The translations under genes and the position numbers were made by a program. Of a stretch of DNA of 5,447 bases, positions 1 to 5,447 are shown piece by piece. The stretch is taken from the NCBI GenBank assembly GCA_002469765.1, contig DKNS01000144.1, positions 3,587 through 9,033 of the forward strand, written 5' to 3'. The first letter of the stretch is position 1; the number at the start of each line of letters is the position of its first letter. The notes beneath the pieces are model-generated. The model did no database searches and was not told the DNA's origin. It saw nothing but the letters and a program-made list of their open reading frames with translations. The DNA is from Flavobacteriales bacterium UBA7382 (GTDB taxonomy: Bacteria > Bacteroidota > Bacteroidia > Flavobacteriales_D > Sanyastnellaceae).

Positions 1-1
1 G

Positions 2-793
2 GAAATCGAAGCGAAAGTTCAAGCGCGCATCCTGGCCAACCTTTCTTGTGGGGATCACCGGGACATCACCTTGGCCCAAGCCCAAGAAGCTGGTGCCATG
101 ATGCTGTTTGGCGAGAAATACGGGGAGACGGTCCGCATGATTGAGTTCGGGTCGTCCAAAGAACTATGCGGTGGCATCCACGTGCCGGCCACAGGCACCA
201 TAGGCCTCTTCAGGATTGAAAGCGAAAGCGCCGTGGCCGCGGGCATCCGCCGCATCGAGGCCGTCACCGGCTCTGGGGCACTCCAAGCCCAACAAGAGGA
301 GCGGGCTCAGCTGGCCAGCATCCGCGCCTTGCTCAAAGGCGCCGCTGACCCTGCACAAGCCATTGACGACCTGTTGAAGGCCAACACGAAAATGTCCAAG
401 GACATTGAGGCCTTCCAACGCGCAGCCGCCGGCGACGTCAAAGAAGACTTGATTGGCAAGATGACCACCCTCTCAGGCATCCATGCCGTGGGGGCAGTGC
501 TCGACTTGGACAGCAAGAACATCAAGGACCTCGCGTTCCAGCTGAAGGCTGAACACGCACCGTTCTTCGGCGTATTTGGAAGTGAAGCCGGGGGCAAAGT
601 CACCTTGTCAATTGCCATCAGCGATGACGTGGTGGAATCCCATGGTTTGCATGCCGGAAACCTCGTTCGGGAATTGGCCAGCCACATCGGTGGTGGTGGT
701 GGTGGTCAAGCATTCTTTGCGACCGCAGGCGGCAAAAACGCCGCAGGCTTGCAAGCTGCCGTGGACGCGGCCCTCACCAAAATCCAAGGGTGA
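2..793 (+). CDS. alaS: Alanyl-tRNA synthetase, C-terminal part (5' end outside window)
   Basis: AlaRS charges tRNA-Ala with alanine in the cytoplasm and clears mischarged Ser/Gly-tRNA-Ala. The frame is open from base 2, so the gene enters from the left; 263 residues are visible of a protein that is usually about 870 long. The catalytic domain and the first zinc-ligand pair of the editing domain (HxxxH) lie off the window. Visible first is the rest of the editing domain, with an LFGEKYG segment near residue 35 and the second zinc-ligand pair in ELCGGIHV (C56 and H60; CGGTH in many bacteria). A VAAGIRRIEAVTG segment follows, then a helical linker, then a DHHA1/C-Ala domain with six glycines at residues 230-235 and an FFATAGGK segment. 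The TTG at 71 is internal, because the homology continues upstream of it. The gene converges on the minus-strand gene at 805. Family assignment is certain; nothing looks broken in the visible part. Confidence 0.97.
   Translation, partial: EIEAKVQARILANLSCGDHRDITLAQAQEAGAMMLFGEKYGETVRMIEFGSSKELCGGIHVPATGTIGLFRIESESAVAAGIRRIEAVTGSGALQAQQEERAQLASIRALLKGAADPAQAIDDLLKANTKMSKDIEAFQRAAAGDVKEDLIGKMTTLSGIHAVGAVLDLDSKNIKDLAFQLKAEHAPFFGVFGSEAGGKVTLSIAISDDVVESHGLHAGNLVRELASHIGGGGGGQAFFATAGGKNAAGLQAAVDAALTKIQG
689..706 (+). repeat. Six tandem GGT codons in alaS
   Basis: Six identical GGT codons in a row encode the glycine run of the AlaRS C-Ala/DHHA1 domain. A glycine-rich loop is a family feature at this position. 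What stands out is that all six codons are identical, which makes a perfect trinucleotide repeat where replication slippage could add or remove a glycine without shifting the frame. Slippage is an inference; a single sequence cannot show length variation. Confidence 0.85.
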
Positions 794-804
794 CCTGACG
801 GCGG

Positions 805-1218
805 TCAAACAACCGCGAGATGAGGCCGCTTGGCCTCCACCATATCCTGGCCAAACACCGGGCCCTGGTACTCCTCGTCCTCGCTCAATCCGAGGTTGAG
901 GATGTAAAAGATGTTGAAGACGGCCGCCATGCCGAAATCCAGGTTGCTCCGCTTGCCAAAGGATGCCGCGAGCTCCATGATGGTCTTGAAAAAGAAAAAC
1001 ACGTTGTAGCCTGGAATCAGAAACCGCAAAGCGTGGCTGTCTGGGCGGCCTACGATGCGCATTGCAATGACCACATTGTACCCGGGCACCACCACAGACC
1101 ATCCTGGCTGGCCGCTTTTGACGAACAGCCGCCAGTTGCCGGCCATGGCCACGAGGGTCACAAAAAGAAAGCCAATCACCACGCCTCCGTCCAATTCTAG
1201 GTTGTCAAAATATTCCAT
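805..1218 (-). CDS. Small membrane protein with DUF5684-like module
   Basis: This 137-residue protein has a short acidic N-terminus and a likely membrane helix at about residues 11-33. Two related hydrophobic blocks follow, each carrying PGYN (residues 45-48 and 69-72), with GRP between them. Then come ELAASFGKRSN, a further hydrophobic stretch (about 95-110) and an acidic SEDEEYQGP tail. From memory, the pattern (SGQPGW, PGYN, GRP, IPGYN, SFGK, ILNLG, YQGP) matches the DUF5684-type module seen alone or in front of Bacteroidota signal peptidase I. There is no peptidase domain and no Ser/Lys catalytic motif here, so it is a stand-alone version. It probably sits in the inner membrane; its function is unknown. 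The ATG at 1218 is the first good start, without a clear ribosome-binding site. The upstream activator gene ends 113 bases away. A weak promoter-like pair (TTG at 1315-1317, TATGTTGG at 1286-1293) lies between them. The gene ends 11 bases from the alaS stop. Confidence 0.88.
   Translation of the reverse strand: MEYFDNLELDGGVVIGFLFVTLVAMAGNWRLFVKSGQPGWSVVVPGYNVVIAMRIVGRPDSHALRFLIPGYNVFFFFKTIMELAASFGKRSNLDFGMAAVFNIFYILNLGLSEDEEYQGPVFGQDMVEAKRPHLAVV
822..837. other. GC-rich hairpin at convergent 3' ends
   Basis: A perfect 6-bp stem, GAGGCC with GGCCTC, closes a 4-base loop. It starts 28 bases past the alaS stop and lies inside the last codons of the opposing membrane-protein gene. It could act as a 3'-end structure for the alaS transcript. 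Neither strand shows a T-run after the stem, so it is not a classical intrinsic terminator. A weaker 5-bp stem (TGACC 791-795 with GGTCA 803-807) pairs the two opposing stop codons with each other. The pairing is visible; any terminator role is a guess. Confidence 0.3.
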
Positions 1219-1228
1219 GTCGTCAGAA

Positions 1229-1247
1229 GTTTGTCCGAAGGACAGAC
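1229..1247 (-). promoter_or_regulatory. Imperfect 19-base palindrome before membrane-protein start
   Basis: Read on the minus strand, GT-c-TGTCC-ttc-GGACA-a-AC forms 5 bp around a three-base loop, one symmetric mismatch, then 2 more bp. It ends 10 bases before the ATG at 1218. In RNA it could fold close to the ribosome-binding region and affect translation; as DNA it could be a dimeric operator. Only the symmetry is seen. I do not recognise a specific regulator site. Confidence 0.3.
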
Positions 1248-1331
1248 GAAAGGATTGCAGAAGGGTTGCCTCATCTTGCTGATAACCAACATATCAAGAC
1301 ATAACGGCATGTCACAAAGACACAGCGGGAG

Positions 1332-2504
1332 TCACGCCAAGTGCCCATGCTTGGCCACCAACGCCGCGTCGATGGCCCCCTTGGCTTGGCAAAAGATCAA
1401 CAAACGTTCCACGGCATTGCGAAGCTCCCTGACGTTGCCTGTCCATGGCGCCTTGGCGAGCATGTCCATGGCTTCGGCACTCACCTTGGGCACGCTGCGG
1501 CCGCTTTGGCGGCACAACATGTCGAGGAAATGCGCAACCAACACGGGCACGTCGGACGCGCGCTCGGAAAGAGAAGGCACATGGATGGGCACCACCGCAA
1601 GCCGGTGGTACAAATCCTCACGGAATTCGCCGTCGGCGATGGCTTGTTTCAAATCCTTGTTGGTCGCCGCCACCACGCGCACATCCACCGCGATGTCTTT
1701 GTCAGAACCGACACGGGAAATTTTATGCTCTTGCAAGGCACGAAGGACCTTGGCCTGTGCACTTGCGCTCATGTCGCCAATTTCATCGAGAAACAAGGTG
1801 CCGCTTTGGGCCTGCTCAAACTTGCCTTTGCGCTGGGAGACGGCGCTGGTGAATGCCCCCTTTTCATGGCCAAACAACTCGCTCTCGATCAACTCGCCCG
1901 GGATGGCCGCGCAGTTGACCTCCACAAACGGCCCCTCAGCTCGGGGAGAGCCGTTGTGAATTTGCCGGGCGACCAATTCTTTGCCTGCGCCGTTGGCCCC
2001 GGTGACCAGCACCCTGGCTTCGCTGGGCGCGACTGTCTCCACCATGCTTAAAATCTCGCGGATGGCGTCGGACTCCCCCACGATGCTGTGAGACTTCGCC
2101 TGGTGGGCCTTGTTCTTTAGGACTTGGGTGGTCTCCACCAAGGCTTCACGCTCAAGCATGTTTCGGAGGGTGACCAGCACTCGGTTCAAGTCCAACGGCT
2201 TTTGGATGAAATCGTACGCCCCCTTCTTGAGGGAGGCCACAGCCGTGTCAACCGTCCCATGCCCAGAGATCATGACGACGGGTGTCTGCACCCCTCTCTT
2301 CCCCAGCATGTCGAGCACGTCGAGGCCGTCCATTTGGGGCATCTTGACGTCGCAGAAGATGCCATCAAATTTGGTCTTGGTCGCAGCAAGCACCCCGTCC
2401 ATCCCCGTCGCGGCTTCAGAAATGCGATGCCCCTCGTATTCCAAGATTTCGCGCAAGCTTGTGCGGATGGGCGCTTCGTCGTCGATGATAAGCAGGTGGG
2501 CCAT
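1332..2504 (-). CDS. Sigma-54-dependent response regulator lacking a DNA-binding domain
   Basis: This 390-residue NtrC-like activator uses ATP to open sigma-54 RNA polymerase promoters after phosphorylation by a partner histidine kinase. The receiver (about 1-118) has acidic residues D8 and D9, phospho-acceptor D52 in CDVKMPQMDG, S80 and K102. After a linker, the AAA+ domain (about 139-372) shows Walker A GANGAGKE (169-176), the sigma-54-contact loop as GAFTSA (216-221, usually GAFTGA), Walker B TLFLDEIG with D240 and E241, sensor I near ATN (280-282), arginine-finger candidates R295 and R301, and sensor II in GNVRELRN (R359). Only about 20 residues follow, with no Fis-type helix-turn-helix, whereas NtrC itself is about 470 long. 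Translating the next 110 bases in the other two frames gave no such domain, so a simple frameshift is unlikely. It probably works from solution, as described for FlgR and CtcC. The ATG at 2504 puts the first receiver strand in its usual place. No kinase gene is in the window. Confidence 0.95.
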   Translation of the reverse strand: MAHLLIIDDEAPIRTSLREILEYEGHRISEAATGMDGVLAATKTKFDGIFCDVKMPQMDGLDVLDMLGKRGVQTPVVMISGHGTVDTAVASLKKGAYDFIQKPLDLNRVLVTLRNMLEREALVETTQVLKNKAHQAKSHSIVGESDAIREILSMVETVAPSEARVLVTGANGAGKELVARQIHNGSPRAEGPFVEVNCAAIPGELIESELFGHEKGAFTSAVSQRKGKFEQAQSGTLFLDEIGDMSASAQAKVLRALQEHKISRVGSDKDIAVDVRVVAATNKDLKQAIADGEFREDLYHRLAVVPIHVPSLSERASDVPVLVAHFLDMLCRQSGRSVPKVSAEAMDMLAKAPWTGNVRELRNAVERLLIFCQAKGAIDAALVAKHGHLA

Positions 2505-2533
2505 GGTCTCAAATTGGGATTCTCAAGGGTGCA

Positions 2534-2564
2534 TGCCAAAGATGGTGCCAAACTCCCCAGGCAA
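2534..2564 (-). promoter_or_regulatory. Candidate promoter before the sigma-54 activator
   Basis: The 62-base gap before the activator holds two overlapping promoter readings on the minus strand. One is TTG (2564-2562), 17 bases, then CATCTTTG (2544-2537), close to the Bacteroidota housekeeping pattern TTG / TAnnTTTG with one mismatch. The other is TGGCACC, ATCT, TTGG (2550-2536), which keeps the -24 half of a sigma-54 promoter and its spacing but has G in place of the usual C at -12. TTTGGCA also occurs twice with a 12-base period (2552-2546 and 2540-2534). Either reading would start RNA roughly 20-25 bases before the ATG. These are by-eye matches with mismatches, so weak evidence. Confidence 0.3.
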
Positions 2565-2566
2565 GG

Positions 2567-3550
2567 TCACCCCAACTCGGGGAGCAAAGGCAGCCCACGC
2601 TCCAAGCGGGTCATGACACCCTCTCGAAGCGCATACGGCGCACGCACCATGTCCTTGAAATCACCCAGGCCGAGGACCCATTCGATGAGGGCCACACTGA
2701 ACGGCATCAGGTCCACCCTTGCGGGGTCCATGCCCGGCATGGCCACGCGATGGTGCACGTCTTGTTCCACCAGCTGCTCGGCCAAGGACTGAAACGCCTC
2801 CATTGGGATGGGGTCCACGCATGGGTGCGACTCTGGTGTTTGGGCATGGTCGGGGCGTTCACGCTTGGTGCGGGTGCCCGCCATCTCAGCCAGCGTGTCA
2901 AACGACCCACTCGCACCCACAAGCCTCGTGGGCTTCAAGGCTGCCACCGCCGCCACCAAGGGCGCCATGACGTCGTCGAAATAAGGTGTCATGTTGGCCT
3001 GTCCCTCTCGCCCCATGGGGTCAGGGAGTCCCATCAACATGTGCAATCGGGCCACGCCAGTGTTGAAGCTTTGGGCCCATTGAATCTCATGACCCTTCCA
3101 AATCACGAACTCCACACTCCCCCCGCCGATGTCCATGGTCAAGCAAGTTTCGCTTGGCATCTCGGGGTGATTGAGCCAAATGCCTTCTTGGATCAGCCGC
3201 GCCTCGTGGGCGCCGCCGATGACTTGGATGTCGAAGTCGGCCAACCGCTTGGCCTCAGCCACGAATTCACGCCCATTTTTCGCGTCGCGCATGGCACTCG
3301 TGGCGAGCACGTGCACCTCTTCCACGTCATAGTTTCGCAAGGCCTCGCGCATTGAAATCAGGGCGTCCAACCCTCGGGCCATGCGGTCCGGCTGGATGAC
3401 ACCCTTGGCCACCCCCCCTTTGCCGAGCTTGACTGGGATGCGCTGCCCGAAGACCGGAATCCACCCCCCTTTGGCGCCCATCTCCACCACACGCAAGTTG
3501 AAGGTGTTGGTGCCGCAATCGATGACAGCCAATTTGCGCAGCGCGTTCAA
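2567..3550 (-). CDS. ppx: Ppx/GppA-family phosphatase (probable exopolyphosphatase)
   Basis: The family hydrolyses terminal phosphate from polyphosphate (Ppx) or pppGpp (GppA), in the cytoplasm, using an actin-like ATPase fold. With the chosen TTG start it has 327 residues, the size of the short single-module members, without the C-terminal HD-type extension of E. coli Ppx. Phosphate-1 motif DCGTNTF is at 11-17. The likely catalytic Glu is E116 in the HEARLIQEG segment. Phosphate-2 motif DIGGGSVE is at 140-147; D140 and E147 keep the spacing of E. coli D143 and E150. GASGSFDTLAEM begins at 212. No ATG or GTG is suitably placed. TTG at 3550-3548 overlaps the permease stop as TTGA and is preferred; CTG at 3541 or TTG at 3532 would shorten the protein by 3 or 6 residues. 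The frame stays open for 143 more codons upstream, but that part is a shadow of the permease. Polyphosphate versus (p)ppGpp preference cannot be read from sequence. Confidence 0.92.
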   Translation of the reverse strand: MNALRKLAVIDCGTNTFNLRVVEMGAKGGWIPVFGQRIPVKLGKGGVAKGVIQPDRMARGLDALISMREALRNYDVEEVHVLATSAMRDAKNGREFVAEAKRLADFDIQVIGGAHEARLIQEGIWLNHPEMPSETCLTMDIGGGSVEFVIWKGHEIQWAQSFNTGVARLHMLMGLPDPMGREGQANMTPYFDDVMAPLVAAVAALKPTRLVGASGSFDTLAEMAGTRTKRERPDHAQTPESHPCVDPIPMEAFQSLAEQLVEQDVHHRVAMPGMDPARVDLMPFSVALIEWVLGLGDFKDMVRAPYALREGVMTRLERGLPLLPELG

Positions 3551-3557
3551 AGCGCGC
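3541..3557 (-). promoter_or_regulatory. Hairpin holding the permease stop and ppx start in its loop
   Basis: On the minus strand GCGCG and CGCGC pair around a seven-base loop, CTTTGAA. The loop contains the TTGA in which the presumed TTG start of ppx and the TGA stop of the permease overlap. A ribosome finishing the permease would melt this stem, which fits translational coupling. The pairing is visible; the role is inferred and depends on the TTG being the true start. Confidence 0.35.
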
Positions 3558-4896
3558 CTGAATCGGGGTGGAACATCCAACGAACAACCTCTTTCATGTT
3601 GGGTTTTTTGCCATACATCAAGATGGCCACGCGGTACACCCGCCCCGCGAGTCCTACAAGGGCCACGGTGGTGACCAACAGCAACGTCATGCTCAGCACC
3701 ACATGCCACCAAGGCACACCCATGGGCAAGCGCACCATCATGGAAATGGGTGCAGAAAACGGCACAAAAGAACTGACGATGGCCAAGGTGCTTTCTGGTG
3801 AGTCCAAACTCATCGATGCCAACACGTAGCTGAAGAGGAGAGGCGCCATCACTGGCAGAAGCAAGTACTGGGCATCCGACTCTTGCTCCACCATGGCCCC
3901 GATGGTGGCGAAAAAGGCACTGTAGAGCGCATACCCAAGGACGAAGTAAAGGGCCCCACAGGTGAGCATGACGGCCCAATTGATGTCGAGCAGAAAAGCC
4001 AGCTCAGACTGGGTGGCCATGACCGTGGTCAAATCCACCGCCTCAGGAGCGAGGCCTTGGGTTTGGGCCCAGCTCTCCATCCATGCACTCTGATCGAGGG
4101 CAAGGCCAAAGACGAAAAACAGCACCCAACTCAGCACGGCCCAGCCGAGGATTTGGGTCAAGCCCACCAGGCCAATGCCGGCGATTTTTCCGGCCAACAG
4201 CTGGCTTGGGCGCACTGTACTCAACACCACTTCCACAATCCGGTTGGACTTCTCTTCGATGACGCCTCGCATGACATGCATGCCGTAGATGAGCACGAAT
4301 GTGAACATGAAGACGCTGAACATGAACCCAAGCAAGGCCCGCTCCTCGCCTTTTTGTTCCCCGGTGTCGATGTCGAGCGCCACCAGGGACACGTCGGTTT
4401 TGAGCGAGAGGTAGGCGTCGTAGTCCAAATCTGCCCGTTCCCGCACCTTCAAGCGCTCCAGAGCCTCGCTAAAGTCACGTTCCATGGCACGCTTGGCCCG
4501 ACCAGGGGGAGGCGACAATTGCAACAACTGCATTTTCTCGCTTTGCATGAGCCCAGCGTCAAACGTCACCATGCAGGTGTACCCTTCTGCTTGAAGCGCC
4601 TCTTTCGCTTTCGCTTCCCGCCCAAATCGGTAGGTCAACAACGGGCGCTCCCGGTAACACGTCGGGCAAGTCGGCACAAATTGCCCTCCATCAGTGGGGA
4701 CCGTGATCAAGCCGTCGTGGTCCACCACCCACACCTTCACGGGGTCTTCCGTCGATTGTGTGAGCAAAACCAAGCCGGCAATCAAACCCACAGTGAGGAT
4801 GGGGCCGAGTACAGTCGCCACGACAAAGGCCCTTCGCCTGACGCGGGTGAGGTACTCTCTGCGGACAATCGCAAGGACGGTGCTCAGCCCATTCAT
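3547..4896 (-). CDS. ABC-2 type exporter permease, NatB-like
   Basis: This 449-residue inner-membrane permease would pair with the ATPase encoded just upstream; its substrate is unknown. A cytoplasmic start with REYLTRVRRRAF leads into a membrane helix at about 23-47. An exported domain of about 140 residues (about 48-186) follows. Five further hydrophobic segments lie at about 187-207, 236-266, 300-333, 344-362 and 398-418. The segment EEKSNRIVEVVLSTVRPSQL (214-233), followed by GKIAGIGLVGLTQ and EQESDAQ (337-343), is characteristic of NatB/COG1668 permeases. In the exported domain a CPTC motif (C77, C80) and C108 are notable. The ATG at 4896 overlaps the ATPase stop as ATGA. The frame is open 39 codons further up, but that part is ATPase shadow sequence without membrane-protein character. 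The stop overlaps the likely ppx start. Sodium export, as in NatAB, is possible but unsupported here. Confidence 0.95.
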   Translation of the reverse strand: MNGLSTVLAIVRREYLTRVRRRAFVVATVLGPILTVGLIAGLVLLTQSTEDPVKVWVVDHDGLITVPTDGGQFVPTCPTCYRERPLLTYRFGREAKAKEALQAEGYTCMVTFDAGLMQSEKMQLLQLSPPPGRAKRAMERDFSEALERLKVRERADLDYDAYLSLKTDVSLVALDIDTGEQKGEERALLGFMFSVFMFTFVLIYGMHVMRGVIEEKSNRIVEVVLSTVRPSQLLAGKIAGIGLVGLTQILGWAVLSWVLFFVFGLALDQSAWMESWAQTQGLAPEAVDLTTVMATQSELAFLLDINWAVMLTCGALYFVLGYALYSAFFATIGAMVEQESDAQYLLLPVMAPLLFSYVLASMSLDSPESTLAIVSSFVPFSAPISMMVRLPMGVPWWHVVLSMTLLLVTTVALVGLAGRVYRVAILMYGKKPNMKEVVRWMFHPDSGAL

Positions 4897-5447
4897 GCGC
4901 CTGCAGACTCGACGGTTTGAACGAAGACTTCCTCCATAGAAAGACGAACGGGACGGGCCTCGAGGACCTCCACATGCTGCACGGCCCATTTCAAGAAAGC
5001 AGGCATGGACCACGAATCTGGCAAGGTCAAATCCAACGTATGACAGTCGCCCTCGGTGCTTGAATGGAGCAACTCAGCCTGCGCACCCATTTCTGCGACG
5101 AAGCCCATGAGGTTGCCCCGAACGACCGCTTGGACACGGCCTTGACGCGCCGATTCCCGAACCTCATCGGTGGGGCCCGACAAGATCTTTTGGCCTTTGT
5201 GCAGAAGCACGACCTCGTCGCAAAGCGCCTCCACAGACCCCATGTTGTGGGTGGACAACACCAATGTGGTGCCCTCCTCTTTCACGAGGCGAAACATTTC
5301 ATCGCGCACCAGCGCGGCATTGATTGGATCGAGGCCGCTGAAAGGCTCGTCCAGGATAAGCAATTCAGGGCGGTGCAGCACGGTGGCGATGAACTGGATT
5401 TTTTGGGCCATGCCCTTGCTCAGGTCGGCCACCTCGCGGTTCCACCA
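4893..5447 (-). CDS. ABC exporter ATP-binding protein, C-terminal part (5' end outside window)
   Basis: The frame is open to the right edge, giving 184 visible residues of a protein that is usually about 300 long. It binds and hydrolyses ATP on the cytoplasmic face to drive the NatB-like permease that follows. Walker A and the Q-loop lie outside the window. Visible are the ABC signature as DLSKGMAQK (about 8-16; SKGM in place of SGGQ is common in NatA-like and other ABC-2 ATPases), Walker B LLILDEP with D33 and E34, a D-loop SGLDP, and H-loop histidine H67 in LSTHNM. A C-terminal accessory domain (about 100-184) follows, ending in the RLSMEEVFVQTV segment typical of DUF4162-type tails. The GTG at 5432 is internal, because WWNREVADLSKG reads through it. 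The stop overlaps the permease start as ATGA, so the two are almost certainly co-translated. Confidence 0.96.
   Translation of the reverse strand, partial: WWNREVADLSKGMAQKIQFIATVLHRPELLILDEPFSGLDPINAALVRDEMFRLVKEEGTTLVLSTHNMGSVEALCDEVVLLHKGQKILSGPTDEVRESARQGRVQAVVRGNLMGFVAEMGAQAELLHSSTEGDCHTLDLTLPDSWSMPAFLKWAVQHVEVLEARPVRLSMEEVFVQTVESAGA

Noticed and set aside
1286..1317. Promoter-like TTG, 21 bases, TATGTTGG before the membrane-protein gene
   Set aside because: It has a mismatch in the downstream element and long spacing; such matches are expected by chance in a 113-base gap.
1219..1331. Remnant of a helix-turn-helix lost from the activator by frameshift
   Set aside because: Translation of this gap in the other two frames shows no Fis-type helices, and the gap is about the size of that domain at most.
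1341..2051. Plus-strand open frame opposite the sigma-54 activator
   Set aside because: It mirrors the activator's conserved AAA+ codons, has unlikely composition and no independent support as a gene.
2553..2584. Inverted repeat CTCCCC/GGGGAG around the ppx stop, as a terminator
   Set aside because: The loop is 20 bases, only TTT follows on the minus strand, and a competing CCCC/GGGG pairing exists. Too weak to call.
3551..3979. 143-codon N-terminal extension of the phosphatase
   Set aside because: It overlaps the permease coding region, is His/Cys/Arg-rich without family similarity, and the phosphatase fold begins at once after the TTG at 3550.
3883..4920. Long plus-strand open frame of 345 codons, rich in His and Gln, opposite the permease
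   Set aside because: It lies wholly antisense to a clearly conserved permease and the end of its ATPase, has no recognisable domain, and its odd composition is what reverse reading of G+C-rich membrane-protein codons gives.
4897..5013. 39-codon N-terminal extension of the permease
   Set aside because: It overlaps the ATPase gene; the ATG at 4896 gives the ATGA overlap and a normal cytoplasmic start before the first membrane helix.
1..5447. Mobile elements, CRISPR arrays, tRNA or rRNA genes
   Set aside because: No transposase, terminal repeats, spaced direct-repeat array or RNA gene sequence was seen on either strand; coding is almost continuous.

Overview
The window looks like an ordinary chromosomal core region of a Bacteroidota bacterium, most likely a G+C-rich member of the Flavobacteriales. 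This is inferred from protein features, not from any search. The alanyl-tRNA synthetase ends in a run of six glycines followed by a QxFFATAGG-type segment. One gene matches the membrane module found at the front of Bacteroidota signal peptidase I. The sigma-54 activator resembles a Bacteroidota subgroup that has no C-terminal DNA-binding domain. No start codon has a clear Shine-Dalgarno sequence. Base composition is fairly G+C-rich by eye and even across the window. I see no insertion sequence, tRNA, rRNA, CRISPR array or other sign of recent transfer.

Layout. The 3' part of alaS runs on the plus strand (2-793). Everything else is on the minus strand and is transcribed towards alaS. In transcription order these are: the C-terminal part of an ABC exporter ATPase (5447-4893, cut by the window edge), its NatB-like permease (4896-3547), a Ppx/GppA-family phosphatase (about 3550-2567), a two-component sigma-54 activator (2504-1332) and a small membrane protein with a DUF5684-like module (1218-805). 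The ATPase and permease overlap by ATGA, and the permease and phosphatase very probably overlap by TTGA. These three therefore look like one translationally coupled unit. Gaps of 62 and 113 bases precede the activator and the membrane protein, and each gap holds a possible regulatory element. alaS and the membrane-protein gene converge with only 11 bases between their stop codons. No gene-free stretch exceeds 113 bases.

How the genes may work together. The ATPase and permease form a NatA/NatB-type ABC-2 exporter of unknown substrate. The phosphatase would hydrolyse polyphosphate or (p)ppGpp-type nucleotides, so the unit may link envelope export to stress or phosphate signalling, but this is only inference from gene order. 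The activator has an intact receiver and AAA+ ATPase but no helix-turn-helix, and its sigma-54-contacting loop reads GAFTSA instead of GAFTGA. Its kinase and target promoters are not in the window.

I do not see a clearly new biological system. The points most worth a second look are the activator without a DNA-binding domain and its altered loop, a hairpin whose loop holds the permease stop and phosphatase start, a CxxC motif in the exported domain of the permease, and the stand-alone DUF5684-like protein.
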